A stretch of DNA of 64,000 nt, taken from Nostoc cf. commune SO-36. Its GTDB lineage: Bacteria > Cyanobacteriota > Cyanobacteriia > Cyanobacteriales > Nostocaceae. The notes under the pieces were generated by a model. That model worked only from the letters and a program-made list of their open reading frames with translations. It made no database searches and was not told where the DNA came from. The position numbers were made by a program, and so were the translations under genes. The stretch's first letter is position 1. Each line of letters opens with the position of its first letter. The DNA lies in the NCBI RefSeq assembly GCF_023734775.1, contig NZ_AP025732.1, positions 1,866,501 through 1,930,500 of the forward strand, in the 5' to 3' direction. Of the stretch, positions 46,879 to 56,638 are shown in pieces.

Positions 46879-48118
46879 ATCTTAATGAAACGAACAAGTT
46901 TTGATTGATGGTCATTTGTAAATCGGTATCTGGATCAATAGCGATTAAGTCAACGCTATTTCTGCCGAAGAACAGACCAACCAACGCACCGATACCAGCA
47001 CCACCCAAGACTTCTTCTGTGGCAATGGCGCGATCGCCTGTGACAGCAGATACCGCAGCGGCTGCACCTGCACCCAATACAGTATTTTGAATGATTGAAC
47101 CAGTACTAGTACCCTTGTTGACTCTTTCAGTTTTGGTAATCACGTCAGAACTAGCGTTCAGTTGATACTCTTGACCGCTAGTCAAAACTAGTTTCTCGGC
47201 AATGAATTGAGAACCGCCTGTAGCAGGTTTGAGTTGACCAATAACTTGACTACCAGCAGGAATCACTACAGATCCGTCTTGCGTAACCACGTTTTGGGAT
47301 ACTGTCAATGTCAAAGGCGCTGTTTCGTCCTTTGTAACCAGAATTTTTTCTGCCTTGTCATACTTCACAGGGATAGCAGTCCCTTGAGGAATCGTCACAG
47401 CCACAGGTGTTGGGGTAGTAGACCCGACAGCCACAACATAAGGCGAGTTAATTGCCGAGGCTTGATTAGAACTAACCAATGCTTGGTAGATAAAAGCTGC
47501 TACCTGGGCGCGGGTGGCGGTTGCAGTTGGATTCAGAAACTTCACATTAGGATAGTTGACCACAATTTGCTTTTCAGTTGCTGCTGCGATCGGGCTACGG
47601 GCATAGCTAGCGATGTTAGAAGCATCGTTGAAGTATTGCAGAGTGCTTTCGGTATTGCCAGTAGGACTATATTCCAGACCGTTGGCAAGGGAAACTAAAA
47701 CCTGCTGGCGGGGAATAGCTTGGTTAGGCTCAAAGCGATTACCGGGATATCCTGATAAGAAACCAATAGTATAAGCTTGCCCAATGGCACTGGATGCCCA
47801 ATAGTTGCTAGGCACATCAGTAAAACTGATTGGCGATCGCTGCTGTGTTTTTTGGAAAGCTTTGTTGACCATCGCGGCAAATTGAGCGCGTGTCACCGGT
47901 TCTTCAGGGCGGAAGCTACCATCAGGAAATCCGGCAATTACACCTCGCTGTGACAATTGTTGAATAAATTGTGCTGCCCAATAGTTAGATGAAACATCAG
48001 AAAAAGTAGTTTGAGCAAAAGATGGCGAAGCTGTAATAAAAGGCGCTACAGTACCGACTGTGACACTTAAAGCCATCAGTGCAGCTGTTCTAGATTGCCA
48101 ACGATTTAAGTTAAACAT
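46877..48118 (-). CDS. SLH-domain exported protein
   Basis: The 413-residue protein has a signal peptide (about 1-36), then three S-layer homology repeats (about 38-95, 97-150 and 160-215, each with an F-x-D-V/A-x-x-x-Y/W pattern such as FSDVSSNYWAAQFIQQL). SLH domains bind cell-wall polymers. The C-terminal half (about 240-413) has a TrbI-like or beta-rich pattern (TIPQGTAIPVKYDKAEKILV, VVIPAGSQVIGQLKP) and a glycine-rich helix (GAGIGALVGLFFG). A second gene next door shares this C-terminal half. Confidence 0.88.
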   Translation of the reverse strand: MFNLNRWQSRTAALMALSVTVGTVAPFITASPSFAQTTFSDVSSNYWAAQFIQQLSQRGVIAGFPDGSFRPEEPVTRAQFAAMVNKAFQKTQQRSPISFTDVPSNYWASSAIGQAYTIGFLSGYPGNRFEPNQAIPRQQVLVSLANGLEYSPTGNTESTLQYFNDASNIASYARSPIAAATEKQIVVNYPNVKFLNPTATATRAQVAAFIYQALVSSNQASAINSPYVVAVGSTTPTPVAVTIPQGTAIPVKYDKAEKILVTKDETAPLTLTVSQNVVTQDGSVVIPAGSQVIGQLKPATGGSQFIAEKLVLTSGQEYQLNASSDVITKTERVNKGTSTGSIIQNTVLGAGAAAAVSAVTGDRAIATEEVLGGAGIGALVGLFFGRNSVDLIAIDPDTDLQMTINQNLFVSLR

Positions 48119-48582
48119 TATTTATTTACTCCAGTTAAATTATTTTTTTACTGTTAATTAATTAGACATTTACTAAAGTATTAGGTTCCCAAATTTTCTG
48201 CGATTAGTAAAAACCATTACTTTAGTAATACAGTCATAAACAAAAGTCTGTTTCAAACAAAATAGTAGTATGTCAAGTTTAAATTTATGGGAAAGCAAGT
48301 TTGTAGTAAGGAATTCAGCCTTTATTTTGTAAACACTTTGGTGCATACTATAAATCCTTAAAAATAGCTTGAAAAATTAGTAGTGTAATCATCCTATTAC
48401 TTGTTATTACAATTAAACAAGGATTCCAATCAATATCAATACTGAGTAAGACGATGCAGAGATGCAATAGTTGCAGAAAAATACAATTTATAGAGAGAAA
48501 AATGAAGGCGATCGCACACTATAGTTAAAGTGGCGATCGCATATAAGGGATGATTAAATTCACAACTTGAATGAAATTAAAT
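48119..48582. other. Intergenic region
   Basis: About 460 bp, AT-rich. Two HIP1-type octamers near 48510 and 48533 are the only notable features. It should contain the promoter of the SLH gene. No gene was found. Confidence 0.4.
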
Positions 48583-49296
48583 CTAGTAACGAGATGGTGG
48601 TACTAAATTCAAGTTAGAATTCAGTGTAAGCCTTAAATCCTGTGCAGGTCTGAGGACAAAAGCATTTCCTTCTTTTTTCCGCAACAGGATACTCGCACCT
48701 GCACCCGCAGCTCCACCGAGAACAGGTTTTAAATCGTCAACTCTGCGGTTCCCAGTAATTAGTGAACCTAAAAGACCAGCACCCGCACCAATAGCTGCAT
48801 CAGTTAAAACCTGACCTGTGCTGGGCCCCTGTGAAACTTTTTGAGTTGTGGTATATGTGCGAGAAGTTGCATTAATCGACTGACGCTGACCATTAGAAAA
48901 TTCTAATTCTTGCGCTACAAACCTTACGCCTTTTCCTTGGTTATCATCTGTATCTCTTGAATAACTATTTAAGTCAACAGATTCTAAACGTCCATTTACT
49001 TTAGTACCAGCAGGAATTAAGACATTTCTATTTCTGTCGATAATGTCGTTCGCTATTCTCAAGGTTATAGATTTACTTTCTCCAGGAGCAATAGTAATTG
49101 TCTCTTTTTCGTAGGTTACAGGAAAAGCGACTCCAGAAGGAATGGTAACGTTTCCGTATTGTCCAGTTCTGTTTTGATCAATTCTGTATTGAGCATTAGC
49201 AGGAGCCAAGCTGAATAGGGGGCTAATGACGGTTGTAGTAACTGCTATTGCCATAAGTGCAGCAGTTCCAGATTTCCATTGATATAGGCGTGTCAT
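48583..49296 (-). CDS. Exported paralogue of the neighbouring SLH protein, without SLH domains
   Basis: The 237-residue protein shares with its neighbour the N-terminal signal (WKSGTAALMAIAVTTTVISPLF against WQSRTAALMALSVTVGTVAPFI). It also shares the C-terminal blocks VTIPSGVAFPVTYEKETI, VLIPAGTKVNGRLE, GPSTGQVLTDAAIGAGAG and DLRLTLNSNL. SLH repeats are absent. It is a tandem duplicate in which the wall-binding part was lost, or the neighbour gained it. The function of the shared domain is not known to me. Confidence 0.85.
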   Translation of the reverse strand: MTRLYQWKSGTAALMAIAVTTTVISPLFSLAPANAQYRIDQNRTGQYGNVTIPSGVAFPVTYEKETITIAPGESKSITLRIANDIIDRNRNVLIPAGTKVNGRLESVDLNSYSRDTDDNQGKGVRFVAQELEFSNGQRQSINATSRTYTTTQKVSQGPSTGQVLTDAAIGAGAGLLGSLITGNRRVDDLKPVLGGAAGAGASILLRKKEGNAFVLRPAQDLRLTLNSNLNLVPPSRY

Positions 49297-49680
49297 AAGA
49301 GGGTTGTCCTTTGTGTATGTGATGTATTTAATGACGAGGATTCACTGAGTTTGTTTCTGACTGTTTTGGAACCTGTCTATAGACGTATACAAGTACTTAT
49401 TATGATGTGAAGTCTGTGCGATCGCGTGGGCATATTAAGGAATGATTTAGTATCTGCTATATGTGTATTTAAGATTGCTGCTTGCGCTGTTTAATCTTTG
49501 CGATCGGTAATAGTAAAGTATCTTCTATTTAAATGATAGTCTGGATTTTGAAGCTGAAGACAAACACAATAGAAGAAACTGAAGGAGTGGGCTACGAGCG
49601 TAACACCACCCCTCCAATAGACCAAAACTAATACCATTACCGAGTTGCGTTCAGTCTCCACACTGGACGCAATTTAGTAT
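49297..49680. other. Intergenic region
   Basis: About 380 bp between the paralogue and the 55-residue gene. There are no convincing frames. HIP1-like sequence occurs at 49421. The last 60 bp, near 49621-49680, are the 3' flank of the small gene. Confidence 0.4.
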
Positions 49681-49848
49681 TTAGTCTTCCTTATGAACAC
49701 CCTTAAAAGGTTCACCATTCTGCTTTACGTCCATAAACTGTCCGGTTTCAGCATTACGTTTTACCCATTGTTCGGTAACAGGGTTGTAAGTTTGGCTGCG
49801 TTTGTCCACAGCACCACGGCGATAACCGTTACCTGTATTCTTTGCCAT
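49681..49848 (-). CDS. 55-residue basic protein of unknown function
   Basis: The small protein reads MAKNTGNGYRRGAVDKR, continues with SQTYNPVTEQWVKRNAETG and ends VHKED. It is preceded by a near-perfect Shine-Dalgarno, AAGGAGGTGAT, six bases before the ATG, which makes translation very likely. It is highly charged, with no helix or Cys. It resembles short proteins I recall from phage and bacterial genomes, with a GYRRGAV..RSQTYNP pattern, whose role is unknown. It is divergent from the Xre-ImmA gene. Confidence 0.8.
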   Translation of the reverse strand: MAKNTGNGYRRGAVDKRSQTYNPVTEQWVKRNAETGQFMDVKQNGEPFKGVHKED

Positions 49849-49963
49849 ATCTTTATCACCTCCTTAAGACTCATGTAAAAGCGCTTTGACATTTTCTGTT
49901 ATAATTAAAGAAAGTAGTATCAACAACTTTGACACCTATAGCGATCGCTCTCAAGAATCAGCT

Positions 49964-51067
49964 ATGAAAGAGATCATTGCTGCGAACCTGAACCGCTACC
50001 GTAAAAGTCTGGGCTTGTCTCAAGAGCAACTTGCAGAACAAGCTGGGGTAACTCGCCAGAGCATCAATAACTACGAGAACGCCAAAACTTTACCAGACAG
50101 CAAAATCCTCTCTGCTCTGGCGAGTGTTTTGGGCATTACACTCGATGACTTGCTACGCTCACTTGGTGTTGGACTACCCAACTTCCGGTTCCGCGCTCAT
50201 GTTTCCTTTGACAAAAATGCCCAATTTGCAGCCCAAGTGCTACGAATGCTGCAAACTTATAACGCCCTAGAACAAGCCGTTGGCTTATCAACCTACACCC
50301 CAGAAAGTACACCTTGCCATCAAGTAGAAGGCAATGAAAAGCACATTCAGACAATAGCTTCTTTGTTTCGTCATCGCCTTGGCTTGGGAGACGCTCCCAT
50401 TGCCAACCTGTTTCAGTCTGTAGAAGAAATCGGTTTAAAAGTTTTACGCTCCTCCGTTCCCATTAAAGGTTTCTTTGGTCTGAGTGCTTGTAGTGATATT
50501 GAAGGTGCTTTTGTTTTGGTAAATACCCATAACATCACCATTGAACGTCAATTGTTTACCCTTGCACATGAGATTGGACACCTAATCTTTCACCGTGTAG
50601 AGTACCAAGACACCCTGATTGAAGAAGGAACCAAAGAAGAAGAAAAAGCACGAGAAAAGGTAGCTGATTACTTTGCTAGTCATCTACTTGTGCCTCAAGC
50701 TGAATTTGAGCGGATGTACACACTTACCCAAGATATTGTCAAACTGAAACGGCATTTTCGGGTGAGTTACCTATTCATCTTGAATCGTTTAGCAGAAATG
50801 AAAATCATTGATTTTGCTAAAGAGAAAGTCAAAATATGTGCAATTTATAAAAAGCAACATGATGGTGCATCTTTGCAAAACTCAATGGAATTACCACCAG
50901 CACTACCTGTGGATGATTATCCAGAAAATGAACGTTATGAATTTCTAATTTGGCAGTCTTTAAAATTGGGCAAGATTTCAGAGATGAAAGCAGCAGAACT
51001 TCTCAACTTAACTGTTGAAAACCTGCGGGTGCTTCGTCAAGAAAATGAGGTTTATGCAGTCGCTTAA
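49964..51067 (+). CDS. Xre-type HTH regulator fused to an ImmA/IrrE metallopeptidase
   Basis: The 367-residue product has an Xre helix-turn-helix (about 8-60: LNRYRKSLGLSQEQLAEQAGVTRQSINNYE), then an ImmA/IrrE (COG2856-type) peptidase with the zinc motif HEIGH (202-206) and a downstream EEEKAREKVADYFASHLLVP helix holding the third ligand. ATG at 49964 is preferred; a TTG 78 bp earlier is also open. Such proteins control prophage or toxin genes by cutting a repressor. The following PIN-like gene starts 14 bp before its stop. Confidence 0.88.
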   Translation: MKEIIAANLNRYRKSLGLSQEQLAEQAGVTRQSINNYENAKTLPDSKILSALASVLGITLDDLLRSLGVGLPNFRFRAHVSFDKNAQFAAQVLRMLQTYNALEQAVGLSTYTPESTPCHQVEGNEKHIQTIASLFRHRLGLGDAPIANLFQSVEEIGLKVLRSSVPIKGFFGLSACSDIEGAFVLVNTHNITIERQLFTLAHEIGHLIFHRVEYQDTLIEEGTKEEEKAREKVADYFASHLLVPQAEFERMYTLTQDIVKLKRHFRVSYLFILNRLAEMKIIDFAKEKVKICAIYKKQHDGASLQNSMELPPALPVDDYPENERYEFLIWQSLKLGKISEMKAAELLNLTVENLRVLRQENEVYAVA

Positions 51068-51569
51068 CGGAACAATTCTTGACGCAACAGCACTCATTGA
51101 TTTTCGCTGGCTGAACGAGTGGGGGTGGCTAAAACAGCACTACAGCCCGTTGTACATTGCCCAGGAACTTCTAGACTCAGATCAACTGGAACCCCCAACT
51201 CGCCAGGCTGCTAACCAATACTTAACACCTCTGACTCTTTCCACAGAAGAAATGTTTGTTAGTTTTCTAGAATTTAACGTTAGAGCGCCCCTTTTGAGTG
51301 TCGCGGATCGATCTACGATTGCCATTGCTCGTCATCAATTGCTGATTTGTGCTAGTGATGACGGGCTAGTTGTTGAAACCTGCAAGGCATACGGTGTTAC
51401 CTACACTAGAACACTGCGATTATTGACTGAGATGGTAGAGACAGGACACAAAACAGTGATAGAGGTGACGGCAATGGCTGATTCATTAATCAAGGAGCGG
51501 GGTAAACACATTTCTCCCAGAGTTTTGGCAGATTGGACAACAAGTTTACGCAAGTATCCGACAAGCTAA
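51054..51569 (+). CDS. PIN-like domain protein (partner of the Xre-ImmA protein)
   Basis: The 171-residue protein starts with the PIN-type ILDATALIDF, continues with a VADRSTIAIAR block and a CASDDGLV loop, and closes with a basic C-terminus. Acidic residues of a PIN active site are present but the E/D set is less regular than in VapC. ATG at 51054 overlaps the upstream gene by 14 bp, implying coupling. Together with the Xre-ImmA protein it forms a toxin-antitoxin-like module. Confidence 0.8.
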   Translation: MQSLNGTILDATALIDFRWLNEWGWLKQHYSPLYIAQELLDSDQLEPPTRQAANQYLTPLTLSTEEMFVSFLEFNVRAPLLSVADRSTIAIARHQLLICASDDGLVVETCKAYGVTYTRTLRLLTEMVETGHKTVIEVTAMADSLIKERGKHISPRVLADWTTSLRKYPTS

Positions 51570-51678
51570 AAAATAAAATTTATTTTCTGAAAATTTTCTA
51601 TCAGTACATATATTGAATTGTTGATACCTCGGTCAAGGTTAAGCGATCGCAATTAGCCAATGACAAATTCGACAATAA

Positions 51679-51711
51679 AGATCCCCGACTTCTCTGATAA
51701 GTCAGGGATCT
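51679..51711. terminator. Hairpin after the PIN-like gene
   Basis: Arms AGATCCCCGACTT and AAGTCAGGGATCT, differing at one position, form a 13-bp stem around a 7-base loop. It lies about 110 bp after the stop of the PIN-like gene. There is no long T tract, so it could also be a dispersed repeat. The remaining bases to 51976 show nothing else. Confidence 0.5.
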
Positions 51712-51976
51712 GTAACTTTGAATTCTCACAAATTAAATAAGAATGTTTTCTTCTCACTCAACGAAAAGAAATAACAAAAGTCTCCAGATGAGTTTTATTT
51801 TTATCCGAAGACAGTAAAAGTTTTTCACACAACAAGTAAAAATTGACTCATCATATTGTTAATTTTTGTAAAATTGATGTCTTCAAGACTAGAAACCTGA
51901 TATCTAGATAGCTAAACTAACAAACAGTGCATCTGTACTGTTAATTATTAAAAGTAGATGTGGCGCTATAGCGTGA

Positions 51977-54900
51977 ATGATCCCAGTACAACTCATCCTC
52001 AAAAACTTTCTCAGTTACCGTAATGCAACTTTAGATTTTGGCGGTTTGCATACGGCTTGTATTTGTGGTTCCAATGGTGCGGGTAAATCCTCCCTTTTAG
52101 AAGCAATCACTTGGGCTATTTGGGGTGAAAGCCGTGCCACTGCTGAAGATGATGTGATCTATTCTGGTGCGAAAGAAGTTCGGGTTGATTTTACTTTCCA
52201 AAGTAACCAGCAAAAATATCGGGTGATTCGTACTCGAATTCGGGGAGGTACTAGCGTTCTTGAATTTCAAATAGAAATCCCATCTGGGTTTCGCTCACTC
52301 ACTGGCAAAGGGGTAAGAGCGACACAGGATTTGATTTTAGAACACATCAAGCTTGATTATGATACATTTATTAATTCTGCCTACTTACGTCAAGGTCGTG
52401 CAGATGAATTCATGCTCAAGCGTCCCACGGAACGCAAAGAAATTTTAGCGGAGTTGTTAAAACTCAATCAGTATGATGATTTGGAAGAACGAGCAAAAGA
52501 ATCTTCTCGTCAATTCAAAGCAAGAGCAGTAGAGTTAGAGCGTTCTTTAGAGTCGATAAAAATTCAGCTGCAACAACGCGAGACAACGCAAGCGCAAAGA
52601 GTAGAGTTAGAAGCCGAACTCAACCAACTGCAACAGGTGCAAGCCTTTGATAATATTGAATTACAAAGTTTGCAAGTTGTCCAGCACCAGCGCCAAAATT
52701 GGGAACAACAACTTAATTTTGTAAAGCAGCAATACCAAAATCTTACCCAAGATTGCGATCGCCTCCAACAAGAACAATCAGCTATTGGCTCTCAGCTATC
52801 AGATTTAGAAAAAATATTACACCAAGAAGCTGAGATTAAAGCTGGATACGCCCAATATCAAAGTTTACAATCTCAAGAAGAAGCTTTTGCTGTCAAATTT
52901 GAAGAACACACCCGCGCTGGGCAGAATCGTCAACAAAAGCAACAACAACTTACCAAACAAATTCACGAAATCGAACGGCAACTGCAACAAGCCCAAGCGC
53001 AGCTAGAAGCTTTGCAGCAACAAGAGCGAGACATTCAGCAAACTCTGACTAAATCAGGTGAAGTAGAAGCGGCTTTGTCACAACTAGCCGCAGCCCGTCA
53101 CCATGTTGCTCGTTTAGATCAACTGCAAATGCAAGTGACTCCCTTGTTGCAACAACGAGCAACTTTACAAAGCCAACTCGATCGCACTCATGCTGGTTTA
53201 GTAGCGCGGCTCGAACAACTCCAAAGTACTGAAAACCAATTGCAACGCCAGCACCGCCGCCAACCGCAACTGCAACAAGCGGTGATGGATGTGGCAATCC
53301 AAATTGAGGAACTGGAGAAAAAGCGGGTTTATCTACAACGAGTGCAGGAAAAAGGGCAAGAAAGGCGGCACTTTATCGAACGTCTACAAGCTCATCAACG
53401 GGACTATGAAAAACTGCTGGGAGAATTAGAGCAAAAATTGCTTATGCTTCAAAATCCTGAAGCACTTTGTCCATTATGTGAGCGTCCACTAGACGAACAT
53501 CACTGGAGTCGAGTGGTGGAAAAAACCCAGGCTGAGTTAGAGGATACTCAAGGGCAGTTTTGGGTAGTGCGGGAACAAATGGCTGTGTCTGACAGAGAAA
53601 TCCAGGTACTTAGGCAGGAATATCGGGAAATTTCCCAACAATTAGCAGGATATGATGGTTTACGCGAACAACGGGGACAGTTGGCAGCACAGTTAGAAGC
53701 GACAACTGATGTGCAACAACAGTTACAACAAATTGCTGCTGAAAAACAGCATTTAGAGCGATCGCTTCAAGCTGGTGATTACGCTCCCGATAAACAAGCC
53801 GAACTCCGGCAGCTAGACCAATATCTGCAACAAGTTAATTATAATGAACAAGACCACGCCCTCGCTCGGAGTGAAGTTGAGCGGTGGCGATGGGCAGAAA
53901 TTAAACAAGGGCAAATTAAAGATGCAACTAAGCGACAAGCGCAACTATTAGCCCGAAAACCAGAATTACAATCCCAAATTGCTCAATTACAAGCCAGAAT
54001 CCAGCAAGATCAGATTGATTCTGAATGTGCTAAACAAATCGCGGCTCTTGAGCGTCACATTACTGAAATTGGCTACAGTTCCGAGCAGCACAACAATCTG
54101 CGTATGGCTGCAAAGAAAGCTCAATCTTGGCATTTGCGGTATCAACAACTGCTATCAGCCCAGCAGCAGTATCCGCAACTCCAGACAAGATTGCAAGAGT
54201 TAGAGGAGTCTAGAAGCGCCAGATTAACCGAGCGGCAAAAACTCGGTGGACAAATCGAAAGTATTATCCAGCAATTACAAGCAACAGCTAACCCATCTGC
54301 CCAAATTCAAGCTTTAGAGCAGCAGTTAGCAATCCGCAGACGGCAACTTGATGAGCAAATTGCCAAGTTAGGGCGTTTAGAACAGCTGGCGCATCAACTG
54401 GAAACACTGCAAGTTCAATATGAACAACAGCAGCAGCAATTACAATCTTGCAAGCAGGAATATCGAGTTTATCAGGAATTAGCGCAAGCTTTTGGTAAAA
54501 ATGGTATCCAAGCATTGATGATTGAGAATGTGTTGCCTCAACTGGAAGCTGAGACAAATCAACTACTTTCGCGGTTGAGTGGTAATCAGTTTCATGTACA
54601 ATTTATTACTCAAAAAGCTGGGCGCAGTGCTAAATCAACCAAGAAAAATGCCAAGCTGATAGACACCCTAGATATTTTAATCGCCGATTCTAGAGGAACG
54701 CGATCTTATGAAACTTACTCTGGTGGAGAAGCCTTTAGAATTAACTTTGCCATCCGTTTGGCACTGGCGAAATTATTAGCGCAACGGGCGGGGGCGGCGT
54801 TGCAATTGTTGATTGTGGATGAAGGTTTTGGTACACAAGATGCGGAAGGATGCGATCGCTTGATTGCCGCGATTAATGCCATCTCCTCCGATTTCGCCTG

Positions 54901-55003
54901 CATCCTCACTGTCACCCACATGCCCCACCTCAAAGAAGCTTTCCAAGCCCGGATTGAGGTGAATAAAACTCAGGAAGGTTCGCAGTTGAGTTTGTCAATT
55001 TAA
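51977..55003 (+). CDS. sbcC: SbcC/Rad50-type ATPase
   Basis: Large subunit of the SbcCD nuclease that removes hairpins and protein-blocked DNA ends. The 1,008-residue protein has Walker A GSNGAGKSS (31-39), long heptad coiled coils on both sides of a zinc hook CPLC (498-501), the ABC-type signature YSGGEAFR and Walker B LLIVDEGFGTQDAEG near the C-terminus. The Gln-rich coils are typical for cyanobacteria. No sbcD gene is adjacent. Its 3' end overlaps the convergent gene by four bases. Confidence 0.95.
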   Translation: MIPVQLILKNFLSYRNATLDFGGLHTACICGSNGAGKSSLLEAITWAIWGESRATAEDDVIYSGAKEVRVDFTFQSNQQKYRVIRTRIRGGTSVLEFQIEIPSGFRSLTGKGVRATQDLILEHIKLDYDTFINSAYLRQGRADEFMLKRPTERKEILAELLKLNQYDDLEERAKESSRQFKARAVELERSLESIKIQLQQRETTQAQRVELEAELNQLQQVQAFDNIELQSLQVVQHQRQNWEQQLNFVKQQYQNLTQDCDRLQQEQSAIGSQLSDLEKILHQEAEIKAGYAQYQSLQSQEEAFAVKFEEHTRAGQNRQQKQQQLTKQIHEIERQLQQAQAQLEALQQQERDIQQTLTKSGEVEAALSQLAAARHHVARLDQLQMQVTPLLQQRATLQSQLDRTHAGLVARLEQLQSTENQLQRQHRRQPQLQQAVMDVAIQIEELEKKRVYLQRVQEKGQERRHFIERLQAHQRDYEKLLGELEQKLLMLQNPEALCPLCERPLDEHHWSRVVEKTQAELEDTQGQFWVVREQMAVSDREIQVLRQEYREISQQLAGYDGLREQRGQLAAQLEATTDVQQQLQQIAAEKQHLERSLQAGDYAPDKQAELRQLDQYLQQVNYNEQDHALARSEVERWRWAEIKQGQIKDATKRQAQLLARKPELQSQIAQLQARIQQDQIDSECAKQIAALERHITEIGYSSEQHNNLRMAAKKAQSWHLRYQQLLSAQQQYPQLQTRLQELEESRSARLTERQKLGGQIESIIQQLQATANPSAQIQALEQQLAIRRRQLDEQIAKLGRLEQLAHQLETLQVQYEQQQQQLQSCKQEYRVYQELAQAFGKNGIQALMIENVLPQLEAETNQLLSRLSGNQFHVQFITQKAGRSAKSTKKNAKLIDTLDILIADSRGTRSYETYSGGEAFRINFAIRLALAKLLAQRAGAALQLLIVDEGFGTQDAEGCDRLIAAINAISSDFACILTVTHMPHLKEAFQARIEVNKTQEGSQLSLSI

Positions 55004-56388
55004 TTAAATTTAACGCGTGCATCAAGACCTAATGAGCGAAGCTTTTTCGTTAGTGTTTCTGCTTGTGCGCGATCGCTAAATGCTCCAGCATTCACATAAT
55101 CCCCTAGATTGGATTGCTCTGTGATAGCTTCGGGTATATATTGTTGCACTCTGCTCAGAGTATCATTATTGGAAATTGGAATTATTACTCTGTAAGGATT
55201 ATTAGCAACTAATGTATTGCCATTGGCAACAGGTACTACATACTCATTATTAGGAGGCAATACATAGCGAGTATTCTGAATATAATTCCCCCCACTTGAG
55301 TTATTCAACCCTAAAGCTTCCCAAGTTTGCCGATCTACATTTCCATTAGAATTCAATCGAGAAGATTGTTGGAATGCAATTACAGATTGTCTGGTGTAAT
55401 CATTGAAAAAGCCATCAGGATTGGTATTAGAGAAACCCAACTGCCACAAACGCTCTTGAACTAATCTGACATTCTCTCCCTGATCGCCTACAGTTAGATA
55501 ATCTCTGCCTGATTGTGGAGTACCACCTGTGGAGGCTCTACGCACTGAGTCCAAAACTTGAGCATTGGCGATGCCATCAATAGGTAGGCCATAATTTCGC
55601 TGGAATGCAATTACAGCTTCTCTAGTCATTGGGCCAATATTCCCAGTGGCATCAGCATCTAAATAACCTAGCTGTCGCAAACGCACTTGTAGTTCTCTCA
55701 CTTGTTGAGTAGAGAGACGTGAACTTGCTGAAGTCGGAGAGGAACCCATTAATGCATTCCAAGTTTGTCGATTCACAATCCCGGTAGCAGGTATGCGATA
55801 ATTTCGCTGGAATGCAATTACAGCATCTTTAGTAATTCGTCCAAAATTTCCAGTGGGATTAGGATCAAAGTAGCCTAATTGCCGTAGACGCTGTTGCAAT
55901 CTGGTGACGGCTGCACCAGTTTTGCCTTGAGAAAGAGTAGGGTACTGGCCAACAGGTGATGCCTGCGGTGAGATGCTCCTGGATATACCTTGACATGTTC
56001 GTTGCAAGGCTCGTTGAGTAGTAGCACCTACGACTCCATCAGCACTTATTCTATTGGCTTGCTGGAATTTGATCACAGCATTTTGAGTCAAGCTAGCAAA
56101 CTTACCTGTCACCGGGCCGTTAAAGTAGCCTAATTTTTTTAAACACCTCTGGCTACTGCTAACTTCAGGCCCAGTACTTCCTATTTTCTGAAGTGCTAAA
56201 GCTTGCCCAGCTATACTCAGAAGCCCCGTAATCAGTGCCAGAGACAGAAGACGCATCGCCGCACCGCTAGATAACTTTTTCCAATTCAAAAATTTGAAAT
56301 CAGCTACGGTAGGAACAACCTTGATACTTTCGGATGTCTCGCAGACTGAGGCGAGCTTGGTTAAATAGCTATCTACCCCTGTTTTCAC
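55000..56388 (-). CDS. Peptidoglycan-binding protein with four PG_binding_1 repeats and a SPOR-like end
   Basis: The 462-residue protein has a signal-like segment (MRLLSLALITGLLSIAGQALA, about 45-65), so the true start may lie at that internal ATG; the frame opens with GTG. Four PG_binding_1 repeats follow (cores LKKLGYFNG, LRQLGYFDPN, LRQLGYLDAD and LWQLGFSNTN, each followed by a VIAFQ-type helix). The end (YVNAGAFSDRAQAETLTKKL) is a SPOR-like domain that binds denuded glycan strands. A cell-wall remodelling or septal role is likely. Confidence 0.88.
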   Translation of the reverse strand: MKTGVDSYLTKLASVCETSESIKVVPTVADFKFLNWKKLSSGAAMRLLSLALITGLLSIAGQALALQKIGSTGPEVSSSQRCLKKLGYFNGPVTGKFASLTQNAVIKFQQANRISADGVVGATTQRALQRTCQGISRSISPQASPVGQYPTLSQGKTGAAVTRLQQRLRQLGYFDPNPTGNFGRITKDAVIAFQRNYRIPATGIVNRQTWNALMGSSPTSASSRLSTQQVRELQVRLRQLGYLDADATGNIGPMTREAVIAFQRNYGLPIDGIANAQVLDSVRRASTGGTPQSGRDYLTVGDQGENVRLVQERLWQLGFSNTNPDGFFNDYTRQSVIAFQQSSRLNSNGNVDRQTWEALGLNNSSGGNYIQNTRYVLPPNNEYVVPVANGNTLVANNPYRVIIPISNNDTLSRVQQYIPEAITEQSNLGDYVNAGAFSDRAQAETLTKKLRSLGLDARVKFN

Positions 56389-56638
56389 TTGCTTTATTCA
56401 AGTTGTTATGGCTACAAAAAAGTATACCACTTTCTCTGTGTGATAATAAATTCTCGTATGATTCTTTACAAGGAATTGACTAGTCCTAATAGTAACGGAA
56501 ATTGGGGACTGGGGAAGAGTAATACCCAGTACCTTTGAATTTGATGGGTTTTTGTCTATAAAAGTTGTAAATTTAGGGACATTTTATCAAGAAAATAACG
56601 GATGCTGGCTATTAGCAGCCTGCCTTGCATCTCGATTG

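Noticed and set aside
49886..49905. Strong promoter TTGACA...TATAAT before the Xre-ImmA gene
   Set aside because: The spacing is only about 8 bases, too short for a sigma-70-type pair. TATAAT alone may be a -10 site.
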